From the NCBI GenBank assembly GCA_963849065.1, contig CAWKFM010000005.1, forward strand, positions 1,302,001-1,366,000: a DNA stretch of 64,000 bases, given 5' to 3'. The position numbers and the translations under genes were made by a program. Numbering within the stretch: the stretch's first letter is position 1; the number at the start of each line of letters is the position of its first letter. The notes beneath the pieces are model-generated. The model had not been told where the DNA came from. It worked only from the letters and a program-made list of their open reading frames with translations, and did not search any database. Origin of the DNA: TOLSYN sp963849065 (GTDB lineage: Bacteria; Acidobacteriota; Terriglobia; Terriglobales; Acidobacteriaceae). This document shows, piece after piece, positions 27,229 through 36,051 of this stretch.

Positions 27229-27440
27229 TCACCAAGACTCCCGACCGCTCTTCTTAATGACCCCATTTGCTTGCCGAAATGCAGATGCCTCTGCTTCCTC
27301 GCTCGTCTCGCCTCTGGCCAGAGCGCGAGAGTAAACCGAATTCCAGACCTCTCTCACATTGCGCCCGTTTGTCTTCCGGGACGTAGTTCGGTACGTCCTC
27401 ATCCTCGAAGTAAGGCGTAGAAACACCCCTCCGCTGAATC
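27229..27440 (-). pseudogene. Frameshifted small gene, ChaB-like or phage-type helical protein
   Basis: Two adjacent frames give the two halves of one plausible protein: TPYFEDEDVPNYVPEDKRAQ followed, after a frame change near 27,365, by REVWNSVYSRALARG...AFRQANGVIKK. The combined product resembles short proteins with a W/F-N-S-A/V-Y-x-x-A helix pattern, but the reading frame is broken and no ATG/GTG start is available in the upstream frame. Confidence 0.4.
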
Positions 27441-27490
27441 GCTCAGAGTGTTCTGCTCCCCTCGCAACATGCATCGGTCGGCGGTCAGAC

Positions 27491-27868
27491 TCACGCCCGA
27501 AACATCTCCTTGATTCTTGCGAAACGCAGAATTTCCTCAGCGCCGAGTAAAGCATCGTAGCGGATTCCATACTCGTCAAGATCAGGGTCGTCCTCGGAGT
27601 CGGACGGGGCGAAAAACTTGGAACACTCCAGTTCGTCAAGATAGCAGTCAATCTGCTTTGCGGTGAACATTCCGCGAACATCATCCACGAGGTGTGGAAG
27701 TTCCGCCGCCAACTGAGACCTCTTCTCCGACGCGGCGACGAAATCAAAGAGCTTGGTGCCGACCAAATAATCCATCGCACTCAAGAGCCCATATCGATTG
27801 CGGATTTCCTCTGCGGCTTCGCACTGGTCAGCCCAAATCTCGTGAAATTCCAGCTTGTTGGATTTCAT
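27491..27868 (-). CDS. Hypothetical island protein
   Basis: A 125-residue, acidic, mostly helical protein starting MKSNKLEFHEIWADQC. The ATG at 27868 has GGAGG nine bases upstream, which argues for a real gene. Segments such as QLAAELPHLVDDVRGMF and IDCYLDELEC suggest a compact helical bundle with scattered cysteines. I do not recognise a characterised family; similar short proteins occur on acidobacterial accessory elements as far as I recall. Confidence 0.7.
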   Translation of the reverse strand: MKSNKLEFHEIWADQCEAAEEIRNRYGLLSAMDYLVGTKLFDFVAASEKRSQLAAELPHLVDDVRGMFTAKQIDCYLDELECSKFFAPSDSEDDPDLDEYGIRYDALLGAEEILRFARIKEMFRA

Positions 27869-27936
27869 ACGACCTCCGCTGAACGCCGCCATTCTCTTCC
27901 GAATGAGGTCTGGCTACAAGCAGAATTTCGGAGGCT

Positions 27937-28089
27937 ATGAATCGTCGGCTTCCACTTGAGAATGGGGGCAATCCCAGAGACGGCTCCGCCGCTACTCCAG
28001 CGGTATCACCTGCCTCTATGACACAGAGCGCCGACCCCGCCTATGAGGAGTTGGGAACTCCAGCATATACAGTGACTCCCGAGCTTTGA
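27937..28089 (+). CDS. Possible 50-residue protein
   Basis: A short frame beginning MNRRLPLENGG with GGAGG five nt before its ATG. It is rich in Ala, Pro, Thr and Ser and lacks obvious structure. It is divergent from the 125-aa protein upstream. The ribosome binding site is the only support. Confidence 0.3.
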   Translation: MNRRLPLENGGNPRDGSAATPAVSPASMTQSADPAYEELGTPAYTVTPEL

Positions 28090-28479
28090 CTACCTGCGCC
28101 CTCTGCGCCGGGAGCGCACCCCCAACCCGGACTCGCCACAATTCGCACAGAAGCGATTGTGGCGGTCGGCGGAGCGGGGGTAGGGGATTGGGCGTCCGGG
28201 GTGGTGCGGGGGTGCTGCGGGGTTAATGCACCAGCGTAGTGGGCACCTCGTTCGGAGGACAGATTTGGTACGCCATGCATGAGTGGTTCAATCGCGTATA
28301 AAAGTTACCTCGGTCATCGGACTTGCGGAAAATATGTGTTGCGTAGCAATAAGCAGACTTGCCAATATGTGTTAACCAAAGAACGCGCATAATTGTGATC
28401 GAAGACCACGCTGTCAACCGCTTGGTGGGTTGCGAATGGCAGCACGGCGGTGTGACGTATCTGATTCTACTGGGGTTAC
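28090..28479. other. Intergenic region before the hybrid kinase
   Basis: Contains GC-rich low-complexity sequence (near 28,160-28,230) followed by AT-rich sequence; no supported gene. The promoter for the kinase should lie in 28,250-28,470. Confidence 0.4.
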
Positions 28480-31350
28480 ATGTCAAACCACGTTGTAAGG
28501 GCTCTGCGTATTTCGTGCCTCGCCATGCTTGGCGCTCTGGCATATGAGATAACGAAACACATCGCCTTCCCTGATATGTCGATCTGGGAATCGCATGGCC
28601 TGACGATCCTGTTCATTACCGCTCCCACTTTTCTGATAAGCCTGCTGATGATGCGCCGGGAGGAAGAGTCTCGCTCTGTTCTGGAGCTACGCCTTCAGGA
28701 GATCGGTTATCTGCGCCTCCTCATCGAGCAGTCGAGAGATGGCATGGTCATCGTTGATCCGGAGAACTGCAAGGTGCTTGAAAGCAATCAGATGCATGCC
28801 TGCATGCTGGGCTATACACGGGAGGAGATGCGCCAGCTCTGCGTTTGGGATTGGGAAGCCCAATTCACTCAAGATCAGTTCTTGGCAACTTTTCCACAAT
28901 TTCCGGCAGAAGGTGCGTCATTCGAGACCAAGCACCGACGCAAGGACGGCAGCGTCTATGATGCGGAAGTTAGTGTAAGCATGGCCAATATTGACGGCAA
29001 GATTCTCGCGTTTTCCGTTACTCGCGATATTTCAGCACGCAAGGCGGTCGAGTCGGCGCTGCGTGAATCTGAAGAGCGTTATCGCCTGTTGTTCGCCCGC
29101 AACCCACTGCCCATGATGATCTGCGATTTGGAGACGCATGCTTTCTTGGAAGTGAACGACGCTGCGGTTGCGCACTATGGGTATTCGCGGGAAGAATTCC
29201 TGAAGATGACCAAGAAGGATATCCGTCCGCCGGAAGACATCCCTCTGCTACTTGCGGCGGTGCGGGAGGCAAAAACTGGCTACACATCCTTTGGAGGGTT
29301 CCGGCATCGCAAAAAAGATGGGACCACTATTCAAGTGGAAATCGCTTCTTATCATTTCTTTCAGAACGGCAAGTTGTTGTCTTTGACCCTCGTGAATGAT
29401 GTAACCGAGCGTTTGCAGGCGGAGGAAGCTGTACGCCGCTCCGAGGCGGATTTACGTTCCTTCGTGGAAAAAAGCCCCTTTGGAATTTTCCGAACCCACA
29501 TCGAGGAAGATAGGTTTCTCAGCGTTAATCCAGCCCTCGTGAAGATGCTCGGATATGCTTCGGCGGAGGAGGTACTCTCCGTTCGGCTAACAACGAATGT
29601 TTATTTCACTCCACAGGAACGCGAAAAGACCCTCACGCCAATTCTGCGCGATGGAGTCAGTGAGGTAGAAGTGCAGTGCAAGCGGAAAAATGGAGAGCCC
29701 GTCACTGTTCATCTGAGCGGGCGACTGGTTCACGATTCCGTTTATGGCCGCGTCTTTGAGGGGATTGCGGAGGACGTTACCGAGCACAAACTTGCGGAGG
29801 AGGCGCTGTACGAGAGTGAGCAACGTTTCCGACAGGTGGTCGAGGCTGCCCCTGTAGGGATGTATATCCAGACCGATGGAATCTTTCGGTATTTCAATCC
29901 TGCCGCTCTTGCCATGTTCGGCGCGCAAAGTGCCAGCCAACTCATCGGTCAAAACTTTTTGGAAATAATCCACCCAGATAGCCGTCCTGCTGTGATTGAG
30001 CGTGCCCGGCGAGTGCTTGAACAGAAGCAAGCCGCTCCCTTCCTTGAGGAACGGTTACTCCGCGTGGGCGGTACTGTTTTCGATGGGGAGGTCACCGCCG
30101 TGCCATTCATATTCGAAAGGCGCAGCGGTGCTCTGGTGTTTGTCCGCGACATGAGCAGGCGCAAGCGGGAGGAAGCTCACCGGCGGGAACTTGAGCAACA
30201 GCTTCGTCAGGCGCAAAAGATGGAGGCGGTAGGACGTCTCGCTGGGGGCGTTGCCCATGACTTCAACAACATCCTCATGGTCATACAAAGCTACACCGAG
30301 ATGGTGCAAGACCGCCTTCCTCCTCATGATGGTTTACGAAAAAACACGGAGCAGGTTCTTAAGGCGGCAGGCCGTGCAGCGAGCCTCACTGGGCAAATGC
30401 TTGCGTTCAGCCGCAAACAAATCACTTCTCCGGTGGCAATCGACCTCAACTCCGTAATCGAAGAGACTGCCAAGATGCTGAAGCGGCTCATTGGTGAGGA
30501 TATCGAAGTCCGGGTAGACGTTACGAAATCACCATGGATGGTTTTGGCCGATTCGGATCAGATCGTTCAGGTTCTGATGAACCTTTGTGTAAATGCACGA
30601 GATGCCATGCCACAAGGGGGAATGCTTACCATCGCGACCGAAAACATGTCCATAGAGGACGGGAGTAGTGACCAGCCCCAATACATATCACCGGGGGAAT
30701 ACGTTAAGCTTTCGATTACAGATACAGGGACGGGCATTAGCAATGAGGAACAGGAACGGATTTTCGAACCCTTCTTCACAACCAAAGAGGTCGGCAAAGG
30801 CACGGGGCTGGGACTAGCTACAGTTTACGGCATCGCAAAACAGAGTGGCGGTTACGTGTGGGTCGATAGCGAACTTGGCCGGGGTGCCTGTTTCACGGTC
30901 TGCCTGCCTCGGACAAAGGGCGTGATGACCTCCGGTACGTCGGCGAGGGCTGACGCGCAGCCACGAGGAGCGGAAACTTTATTGCTCGTTGAAGATGAAG
31001 AAGCCTTGAGGGAGGCGCTCTTTAGCTATCTCAGTAGCTTGGGGTACACGGTCTTGGCGGCAGGTTCCGGCCAGCAGGCGCTGGCGGCAGCGGACGAGTA
31101 CGAGGGGCACATCGACCTATTGATTTCAGATGTTGTAATGCCGAAGATGAGCGGTAGAGAGCTGGCTCAAATTCTGGGAAACCTGCACCCAGACCTGAAG
31201 ACCATCCACATGTCCGGCTACACAGATGACGCAGTGTTGCGGCACGGTATTCATGAAATGGACACAACCTTCTTGCAAAAGCCATTTAACCTGTCAACGC
31301 TTGCACGCAAAGTGCGCGAAACACTGGGACGAAGTGAGACAGTGCAATGA
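28480..31350 (+). CDS. Membrane-anchored PAS hybrid histidine kinase
   Basis: A 956-residue sensor. Two N-terminal hydrophobic segments (about 7-22 and 37-58) anchor it. Four PAS domains follow (about 75-195, 198-315, 320-440, 445-565). The dimerisation/phosphoacceptor helix carries His593 in GGVAHDFNN. The ATPase domain has NARDAMPQGG, DTGTGIS, FFTTKEVGKGTGLGL. A fused C-terminal receiver domain has Asp884 in ISDVVMPKMSG and KPF. The internal receiver suggests a phosphorelay; three lone receiver proteins are encoded within 10 kb. Its last 65 bases overlap a convergent SEC-C gene. Confidence 0.93.
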   Translation: MSNHVVRALRISCLAMLGALAYEITKHIAFPDMSIWESHGLTILFITAPTFLISLLMMRREEESRSVLELRLQEIGYLRLLIEQSRDGMVIVDPENCKVLESNQMHACMLGYTREEMRQLCVWDWEAQFTQDQFLATFPQFPAEGASFETKHRRKDGSVYDAEVSVSMANIDGKILAFSVTRDISARKAVESALRESEERYRLLFARNPLPMMICDLETHAFLEVNDAAVAHYGYSREEFLKMTKKDIRPPEDIPLLLAAVREAKTGYTSFGGFRHRKKDGTTIQVEIASYHFFQNGKLLSLTLVNDVTERLQAEEAVRRSEADLRSFVEKSPFGIFRTHIEEDRFLSVNPALVKMLGYASAEEVLSVRLTTNVYFTPQEREKTLTPILRDGVSEVEVQCKRKNGEPVTVHLSGRLVHDSVYGRVFEGIAEDVTEHKLAEEALYESEQRFRQVVEAAPVGMYIQTDGIFRYFNPAALAMFGAQSASQLIGQNFLEIIHPDSRPAVIERARRVLEQKQAAPFLEERLLRVGGTVFDGEVTAVPFIFERRSGALVFVRDMSRRKREEAHRRELEQQLRQAQKMEAVGRLAGGVAHDFNNILMVIQSYTEMVQDRLPPHDGLRKNTEQVLKAAGRAASLTGQMLAFSRKQITSPVAIDLNSVIEETAKMLKRLIGEDIEVRVDVTKSPWMVLADSDQIVQVLMNLCVNARDAMPQGGMLTIATENMSIEDGSSDQPQYISPGEYVKLSITDTGTGISNEEQERIFEPFFTTKEVGKGTGLGLATVYGIAKQSGGYVWVDSELGRGACFTVCLPRTKGVMTSGTSARADAQPRGAETLLLVEDEEALREALFSYLSSLGYTVLAAGSGQQALAAADEYEGHIDLLISDVVMPKMSGRELAQILGNLHPDLKTIHMSGYTDDAVLRHGIHEMDTTFLQKPFNLSTLARKVRETLGRSETVQ

Positions 31351-31561
31351 TGAATGGGGTCAGTTCACGGTCGCCCCCACCGCAGCATTTCTTGTACTTT
31401 TTCCCCGAGCCGCACGGGCACAGTCCGTTCCGACCGACCTTGGACGCGGTGCGCCGGGGTTCGGATTTGAACGCTGTGCCAACGTGCTCCTGTCGGCGCT
31501 CCTGAAAATACCGATTCCTCTGCCAATCCTTGACTATGCGCGGGGGAACACCGAGTATCAA
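31286..31561 (-). CDS. SEC-C motif protein
   Basis: A 91-residue protein containing the zinc-binding SEC-C motif CPCGSGKKYKKCC (about residues 48-60), known from the SecA C-terminus and many small proteins. The start would be a TTG at 31561. The 3' end overlaps the hybrid kinase gene by 65 bases on the opposite strand, so the true C-terminus could be shorter. Role unknown. Confidence 0.6.
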   Translation of the reverse strand: MILGVPPRIVKDWQRNRYFQERRQEHVGTAFKSEPRRTASKVGRNGLCPCGSGKKYKKCCGGGDRELTPFIIALSHFVPVFRALCVQALTG

Positions 31562-31608
31562 TGGTAAACAGCGTGCCCGTATCTCAAGAATACGAGATGG
31601 AGACAGTG

Positions 31609-31782
31609 ATGGTCGTGTGCCCGAAGTGCAAGAGCGATATTGATATTGAGGAAGAGGAACTCGAAGAAGGCGAACTTCTCTCGTGTCTGGAGTGCGACTG
31701 TGATTTTGAAGTGGCCAGCGTCGAGCCGCTGAAACTGGCGAAGGTCATTGATGAGGAAGAAGCAGACGAGGAGGAGGAATAA
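31609..31782 (+). CDS. LysW-like small zinc-ribbon carrier protein
   Basis: A 57-residue acidic protein that matches the amino-group carrier protein LysW closely in layout: CPKC zinc knuckle, an acidic LEEGELLSC segment, second knuckle CLEC, then FEVASVEPLKL and an acidic tail. Genuine LysW ends in EDWGE, whose last Glu is the attachment site for the amino acid; this one ends in ADEEEE, keeping a terminal Glu but not the WG. The ATG at 31609 has GGAG at 31599-31602. No LysX/LysZ/LysY partners are in the window. Confidence 0.65.
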   Translation: MVVCPKCKSDIDIEEEELEEGELLSCLECDCDFEVASVEPLKLAKVIDEEEADEEEE

Positions 31783-31847
31783 AGTCCCCTCCCACCATCG
31801 CAACCCTGCTCTTCTGGTGACCAGCGAAGTCCGCTACAATCGACACC

Positions 31848-31997
31848 ATGCCGAAGCCTACCTGCAATCACCAAGCCGCCCTCGAAGCCATTGAAAAGGT
31901 ACTCGCCCTTCTGCGGTCGATGCAGACGCTGGAAGGCACGGACAAGGATGGCGTCGAGCATCTGCTGGAGATGGCGGTGGAGAACCTGAAGAAGTAA
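31848..31997 (+). CDS. Small helical protein
   Basis: A 49-residue frame starting MPKPTCNHQAALEAIEKVL and ending in ENLKK. The composition (amphipathic helix with Leu/Ala and Glu/Lys) is protein-like and it follows the LysW-like gene on the same strand, 65 bases downstream. No recognised family; no strong ribosome binding site. Confidence 0.45.
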   Translation: MPKPTCNHQAALEAIEKVLALLRSMQTLEGTDKDGVEHLLEMAVENLKK

Positions 31998-32007
31998 ACA
32001 AGTTGCC

Positions 32008-32208
32008 CTACCTCTTGACCGGACTCGCCAGTTTCCATTCCCGTTCAATCGCCACGGCCATTAGTTCGTGTTTGGCGCGGTTAGCCAGCGTATCGTTTTC
32101 AGCGTGGCACGCACAGACGTACTGATTCAGCAGGTTGTTAAGCTTGTGAACATTAGCTCCGGTTTGATTCCGTTCCCCAGCAACGATCAGTCCCCAATCT
32201 GGTTTCAT
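32008..32208 (-). CDS. Small hypothetical protein
   Basis: A 66-residue protein (MKPDWGLIVAGERN...) with helical segments HKLNNLLNQYVCACHAEND and LANRAKHELMAVAIERE. AGAAGG lies just before the ATG. It is convergent to the 49-aa gene. Function unknown. Confidence 0.5.
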   Translation of the reverse strand: MKPDWGLIVAGERNQTGANVHKLNNLLNQYVCACHAENDTLANRAKHELMAVAIEREWKLASPVKR

Positions 32209-32928
32209 GCCTTCTCGCTTCTAAATCACAATCAACCTCGGCATTGACGTTCAGCCATGGAGTTCAATGGCGCTGCTATCGCGTGCTGTTGGGAGGTCTC
32301 TGGGACTCTGAACCAAGACGGTAAACATGGCAGAGCCTACCTCTCGCTGTCTGGGCTACCAGCAAACGATCTGTGACGAATTGTCCGAGGTTCCTTGCGG
32401 GTTAAATACCACCAGTGCAGCTTTCATAGGGAAAGCGACGGGTGAATATGGCGGCAATAGTAGCCATCGTGGTGGAGCAGGTCAACAGCGGGTCGACGAC
32501 GCGAAATCGGTGCAAATCCCGGTTTTCTCACTACCTTTGCACCACTTTTATCACAGCGCATCGCCTATCACCTATCACCAGCAGATTGGCTTCGATTCAA
32601 AACGAGATGCGAGAATTGCACCTGTGCAGAGGCTATGGGCATATCGGCACCACCCGGCTTCAAAACAAAGGCGGAACTCAATGTGCGCGGAAAGCCCGAC
32701 CCTCATAACCGCGTCAGCGCACAGATCATATCCCTATGTTCCGGATACCCTGTGCTACGAGCAGTGGATCAATCTCTTGGACAATGCACCGGACGTTACG
32801 CAACTGTCTGCTAGCGAATAAGAGCAAGCTGACGATGAAGGAGTAACCCAGTCTGTCACTATCCCGTCCGCCCACGTGCTGTAAACTTCATCTACGAAGG
32901 GCGTGAAGCCCACAAGGGAGATGTATAA
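32209..32928. other. 720 bases without a clearly supported gene
   Basis: Two overlapping frames (32327-32821 and 32442-32708) are long but have irregular composition. A 46-residue frame at 32681-32821, ending DNAPDVTQLSASE, is weakly plausible. The last 60 bases contain the HU leader. Confidence 0.4.
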
Positions 32929-33240
32929 ATGGCTGGTACAACAATGACGAAGACACAACTGGTCGCCTTGATGGCGGAGAAGATCGAAATCACCAAGAAA
33001 CAGGCGGCATTGTTTCTGGAAACGTTGGCCGAACTTGCGGTGAAGGAAACCAAGAAGAACGAGGTTTTCGTGGTACCGGGTCTGGGTCGCCTGAAGAAGG
33101 TTCAGCGCAAGGCGCGGACAGGTCGCAACCCGCAGACTGGTGAGGCCATCAAGATTAAGGCCAAGACCACGGCAAAGTTCTATATCGCAAAATCGGTGAA
33201 GGACGCCATCGCACCCGTGAAGGCGGCTGCGAAGAAGTAG
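32929..33240 (+). CDS. HU/IHF-family DNA-binding protein
   Basis: A 103-residue nucleoid protein. The HU fold is clear: N-terminal helices (TKTQLVALMAEKIEITKKQA), the GLGRLKKVQRKARTGRNPQTGE beta-arm motif and the C-terminal helix FYIAKSVKDAI, with an extra Lys/Ala tail. It bends DNA and could organise the island or assist recombination. GGGAGAT precedes the ATG and a terminator follows. Confidence 0.92.
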   Translation: MAGTTMTKTQLVALMAEKIEITKKQAALFLETLAELAVKETKKNEVFVVPGLGRLKKVQRKARTGRNPQTGEAIKIKAKTTAKFYIAKSVKDAIAPVKAAAKK

Positions 33241-33265
33241 CTCCTGGCATCACGTAGTTAGAACT

Positions 33266-33287
33266 GGCCGACCAACGTCGGCCTTTT
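33266..33287 (+). terminator. Rho-independent terminator after the HU gene
   Basis: A 7-bp stem GGCCGAC/GTCGGCC with CAAC loop and TTTT tail, 25 bases after the stop codon. Confidence 0.8.
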
Positions 33288-33429
33288 CTTATTGCTCAGG
33301 ACGGAACCTCGCACGCACTGGTTATTGTGCAGAGTGTCTGATGCTGCTACCATCCCCGATGGAACTTCTGCAAACACCAGCGAACACAGCCCATGGGCTG
33401 AATTCTTCTTCGCTGCTGACGGAGCCACA

Positions 33430-33909
33430 TTGGACACATCAACAATCCTCGCCATCCTTCGCGCCGAGCGCGACCAAATCGATTTTGCAATAGCCGCACT
33501 TGAAGTGCTTGGCGGCGGTACATCGGCTGTGACGTCTGCACCGAAGACCGTTCAGGTAAAAGCCATGCCCTCCGCACCCAAGAAGCGCGTTCTGCGCGCA
33601 GCGTCACGGAGAAAGATGGTTGAAGCCGCCAAGGCACGCTGGGCTGCCAAGAAGGCGGCGGAAAAGAAGCCAGCAACCAAGGCTCCGGCTGCGAAGAAGG
33701 TTGCAAAGAAGGCTGCGACCAAGACTGCGAAGAAGCGGGTTGTGAGTCCCGAGGCACGTCAGCGGATGGCGGAAGGTCAGCAGAAGCGGTGGGCAAAGAA
33801 GAAGCGGGCGGTGAAGGCGGCAGCGAAGAAGGCCCCGGTTAAGGCTGCTGCCAAGAAGGCGGTGGCGGCGGCTCCGGTTGCCACTGGGGCGGTCGTTCCG
33901 AAACAGTAA
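33430..33909 (+). CDS. Histone H1-like basic protein
   Basis: A 159-residue protein. The first 35 residues form a neutral helical head (DTSTILAILRAERDQIDFAIAALEVL). The rest is Lys/Ala-rich with two copies of a short basic module (SRRKMVEAAKARWAAKK and PEARQRMAEGQQKRWAKKK) like those in bacterial H1-type or phage-borne DNA-binding proteins. I choose the TTG at 33430 because GGAG lies five nt upstream; earlier in-frame starts encode unlikely sequence. With HU next door this forms a chromatin-protein pair. Confidence 0.75.
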   Translation: MDTSTILAILRAERDQIDFAIAALEVLGGGTSAVTSAPKTVQVKAMPSAPKKRVLRAASRRKMVEAAKARWAAKKAAEKKPATKAPAAKKVAKKAATKTAKKRVVSPEARQRMAEGQQKRWAKKKRAVKAAAKKAPVKAAAKKAVAAAPVATGAVVPKQ

Positions 33910-33988
33910 AGGCGTAGTTGAAGCATTCGAGAGATGTCGCACAGCACCGCCAAATCTGAATGTTTAGGAGGAGCGACGGGGTGATTCC

Positions 33989-34321
33989 ATGCAAAAGATC
34001 AAAGAGCTTAAGGCGAATGAAATAGAGGCGGCTAATCGTGCGGAGGCGACTGCACTCCTGATTCGGGATGGCTATCGGGTCTATCGCCCCGAAGCCGATT
34101 GCTATGGGGAAGATTTGATATTGCGCACCCCAAGCGGAGAACTTCGTGCAGTTCAATTGAAAAGTCGCATGACCAGGTCCGGCCTTGGTAGGTTCGGCCT
34201 CGGCTCTCCATGTGGCAGCTTCATTTGCTTTCACCTCAAACCGGGGGCCTCGAAATGGGAACTGCGAGGCATAGAATCACAGATTGTGCCCCGGAACTCG
34301 ATTCAGGGAAATTGTTTTTGA
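33989..34321 (+). CDS. Putative PD-(D/E)XK-type nuclease-like protein, possibly truncated
   Basis: A 110-residue protein. Residues about 15-62 (EATALLIRDGYRVYRP, then GEDLILRTPSGELRAVQLKSR) match the core of small PD-(D/E)XK enzymes such as group I intron-associated endonucleases: an Asp on the second strand and a Q-x-K on the third. The C-terminal 45 residues look atypical (GRFGLGSPCGSFICF), which may reflect a frameshift or truncation. Preceded by GGAGGAG about 18 nt upstream. Confidence 0.5.
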   Translation: MQKIKELKANEIEAANRAEATALLIRDGYRVYRPEADCYGEDLILRTPSGELRAVQLKSRMTRSGLGRFGLGSPCGSFICFHLKPGASKWELRGIESQIVPRNSIQGNCF

Positions 34322-34334
34322 TTGGGAATGGATG

Positions 34335-35035
34335 TCAGTACCAAATCCTTGCCGCCAGCCCCCGCCCATCCCGCTCGGGTTCGCAGACCTGGCGGGCTTG
34401 CCCTCTGTGCAGTCTGAGCGCCGTCCACGCCGCCACTGCTGCATCCAGGAGGTCGTCCCGGCTTACGCCGGAAGGTCGGTGCAGCAAATGGCGTTCGATG
34501 TCTGGAAACACGAAACTGAGCAGAGCAAGCCGTTCGTCCACGCCAGCCGGAATCTTCTTCCGGTGTGCCATGGGGCGTTCTCCAGCCATCGCCCAGAAGC
34601 AAACTTCGGGATGCACTTCGAACGCCCACTGCTGGCATTCCGGCGTGATGGCATCGTCCACTTCTCTGAGTTTCGGAGCGATTCCCCAAGCCTGTTGGCT
34701 GAGCCCTCTTCCGGTGAGCCGGAGGTTCGTGGCGCTGGCGTCGGCGTGAGTCTTTGCGGCAAGGGCTGCCCTGCATGGAGCCGGGAACACACTGGAGCCA
34801 CGGGGCTGTCCAAGCAGTCTGCGGGCTGCCTTGTCACACGCACGGGAGCCGTCGAAAAGTCCAATGGGGATGTCGATGCCAAGGCAGGCAAGCTCCGCAG
34901 GTTTCCGGCGTTTAGCAATGCCGTGAGGTCAACGAGTTCGACCGATGTCGCCAGGGTCGCCAGTTCAAATTTGAAGACGACCCAACCTCCTTTGCAGCCG
35001 TCGATGCCTGCAACGAACACGGAACCTGCCTCCAT
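34335..35035 (-). pseudogene. DUF429-family predicted nuclease, single frameshift
   Basis: The N-terminal frame begins MEAGSVFVAGIDGCKGGWV (DUF429 signature G-I-D-G-C-K-G-G-W) and runs to about 34,915. The second frame carries ACLGIDIPIGLFDGSRACD, RGSSVFPAPCRAAL, and EVHPEVCFWAMAG to the stop at 34,335. Inserting one base in the T3 run at 34,911-34,913 (plus strand) joins them into about 233 residues, the normal family length. DUF429 proteins have an RNase H-like fold. It is either a recent pseudogene or a homopolymer sequencing error. Confidence 0.7.
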
Positions 35036-35056
35036 GCATATTGAGCGGTTCGCAGC

Positions 35057-35431
35057 TCAGGCGCTCGTCAGAATCTCTTGTGATTCGTGCTCACCAAGAA
35101 GCAATTTGATTTTGTCGAGCAAGGCAGGGAACATGTCCTGCTTCCCAATCCACGCATCGACCTCGTTGCTTTCTTCCATCGGAGCTACCCCAGTCACGAT
35201 GATGATAGGCAGAGTCGGCGCTTTCTGCCGAACCAACTTGGCAAGTTCGAGGCCGTTCATGCCTTCCATGTGGTAGTCGCTCACCAGCAAGTCAAACTTG
35301 TCATGCTCAAACTTTGCCAATGCGTCATGGGCGTTGTAGGTATATTCAGCGTGGTAGCCATGCATCTTTAGAATTCCGCAGCTCACTCGTGCCAGCACTT
35401 CATAGTCATCCACAAATAAAATTGCTTTCAT
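35057..35431 (-). CDS. Single-domain response regulator (island REC 1)
   Basis: A 124-residue receiver domain with nothing attached: acidic pair Asp8-Asp9, phospho-acceptor Asp52 in VSDYHMEGMNG, and the TG switch in IIIVTG. The usual KPF lysine region is altered to IGKQDMF. It may shuttle phosphate or act by binding partners. Its start abuts copy 1 of the duplicated regulatory block. Confidence 0.88.
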   Translation of the reverse strand: MKAILFVDDYEVLARVSCGILKMHGYHAEYTYNAHDALAKFEHDKFDLLVSDYHMEGMNGLELAKLVRQKAPTLPIIIVTGVAPMEESNEVDAWIGKQDMFPALLDKIKLLLGEHESQEILTSA

Positions 35432-35435
35432 CTTG

Positions 35436-35702
35436 CACCTGCCTACCGAAAGTGGCGGTAAGACGGCAAAACAATACTGCTTTCTGTGTTTGATGCAGGA
35501 AGTCGGCGTTGGAGAAGAACGTCACGCTAGTATGTGACCTACAACCACGTATGCAACTTTCGACAGGAGTAGCATTTTGTCGCATAAGCGGACAGTAGTT
35601 GAGCCTTTCCAACAGGCAATGAGCCAGCAAAAGTGTGTGTGTATCCGCATCGGGACACGATACCCAATCGTCAGATCGGAGCGTGGTTATGTCATCTTCA
35701 CG
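35436..35702. repeat. Duplicated regulatory block, copy 1
   Basis: Similar (roughly two thirds of bases, by eye) to 36746-37030. Best-kept core: CTTTCGACAGGAGTAGCAT, then TTCCAACAGGCA, GGGACACGAT and a final ATGTCATC. In this copy the ensuing frame (MSSSRSGG...) stops after 13 codons, so the downstream gene has been lost. Confidence 0.65.
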
Positions 35703-35763
35703 CTCTGGCGGTAGACGGGGTTCCTGGTGAGTTTGAAGGGACGCAAGCAGATTGGAAGTACGT

Positions 35764-35991
35764 CTATCGCATGAATTCAACCTCGATTCCCCAAGCCTCA
35801 AGAAGAGGCTCGGGGATATATTTCGAGTTTTTGTTGCGACTCGCCCACTCACGAAGTCGGGTCGAGTTGATGTACCCATCAGGTTGCAGATTGAGATCAC
35901 TGGCAACCTGCTGGAATTCAGTGACGGTCGGAACCACTGACGCCATTGTCTCTGGCTTGCCCCAATTAGGATTACCACGTCTTTTTGCCAT
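35764..35991 (-). CDS. Small conserved-looking island protein
   Basis: A 75-residue basic protein starting MAKRRGNPNWGKPE, with FQQVASDLNLQPDGYINSTRLREWASRNKNSKYIPE. Pattern and length recall small proteins of acidobacterial accessory DNA that carry a RLREWARRNKNSKYVP motif (recollection). Possibly DNA- or RNA-binding. Function unknown. Confidence 0.65.
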   Translation of the reverse strand: MAKRRGNPNWGKPETMASVVPTVTEFQQVASDLNLQPDGYINSTRLREWASRNKNSKYIPEPLLEAWGIEVEFMR

Positions 35992-36051
35992 AAGCTCAGA
36001 TTCACCTGCGCTATGTTAAGTTGCGATTGAAGTTTCTGGCACTAAGGCATT

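Noticed and set aside
32327..32821. A 164-codon frame
   Set aside because: Overlapped by another long frame, no ribosome binding site, and residue order does not look protein-like except for the last 45 codons.
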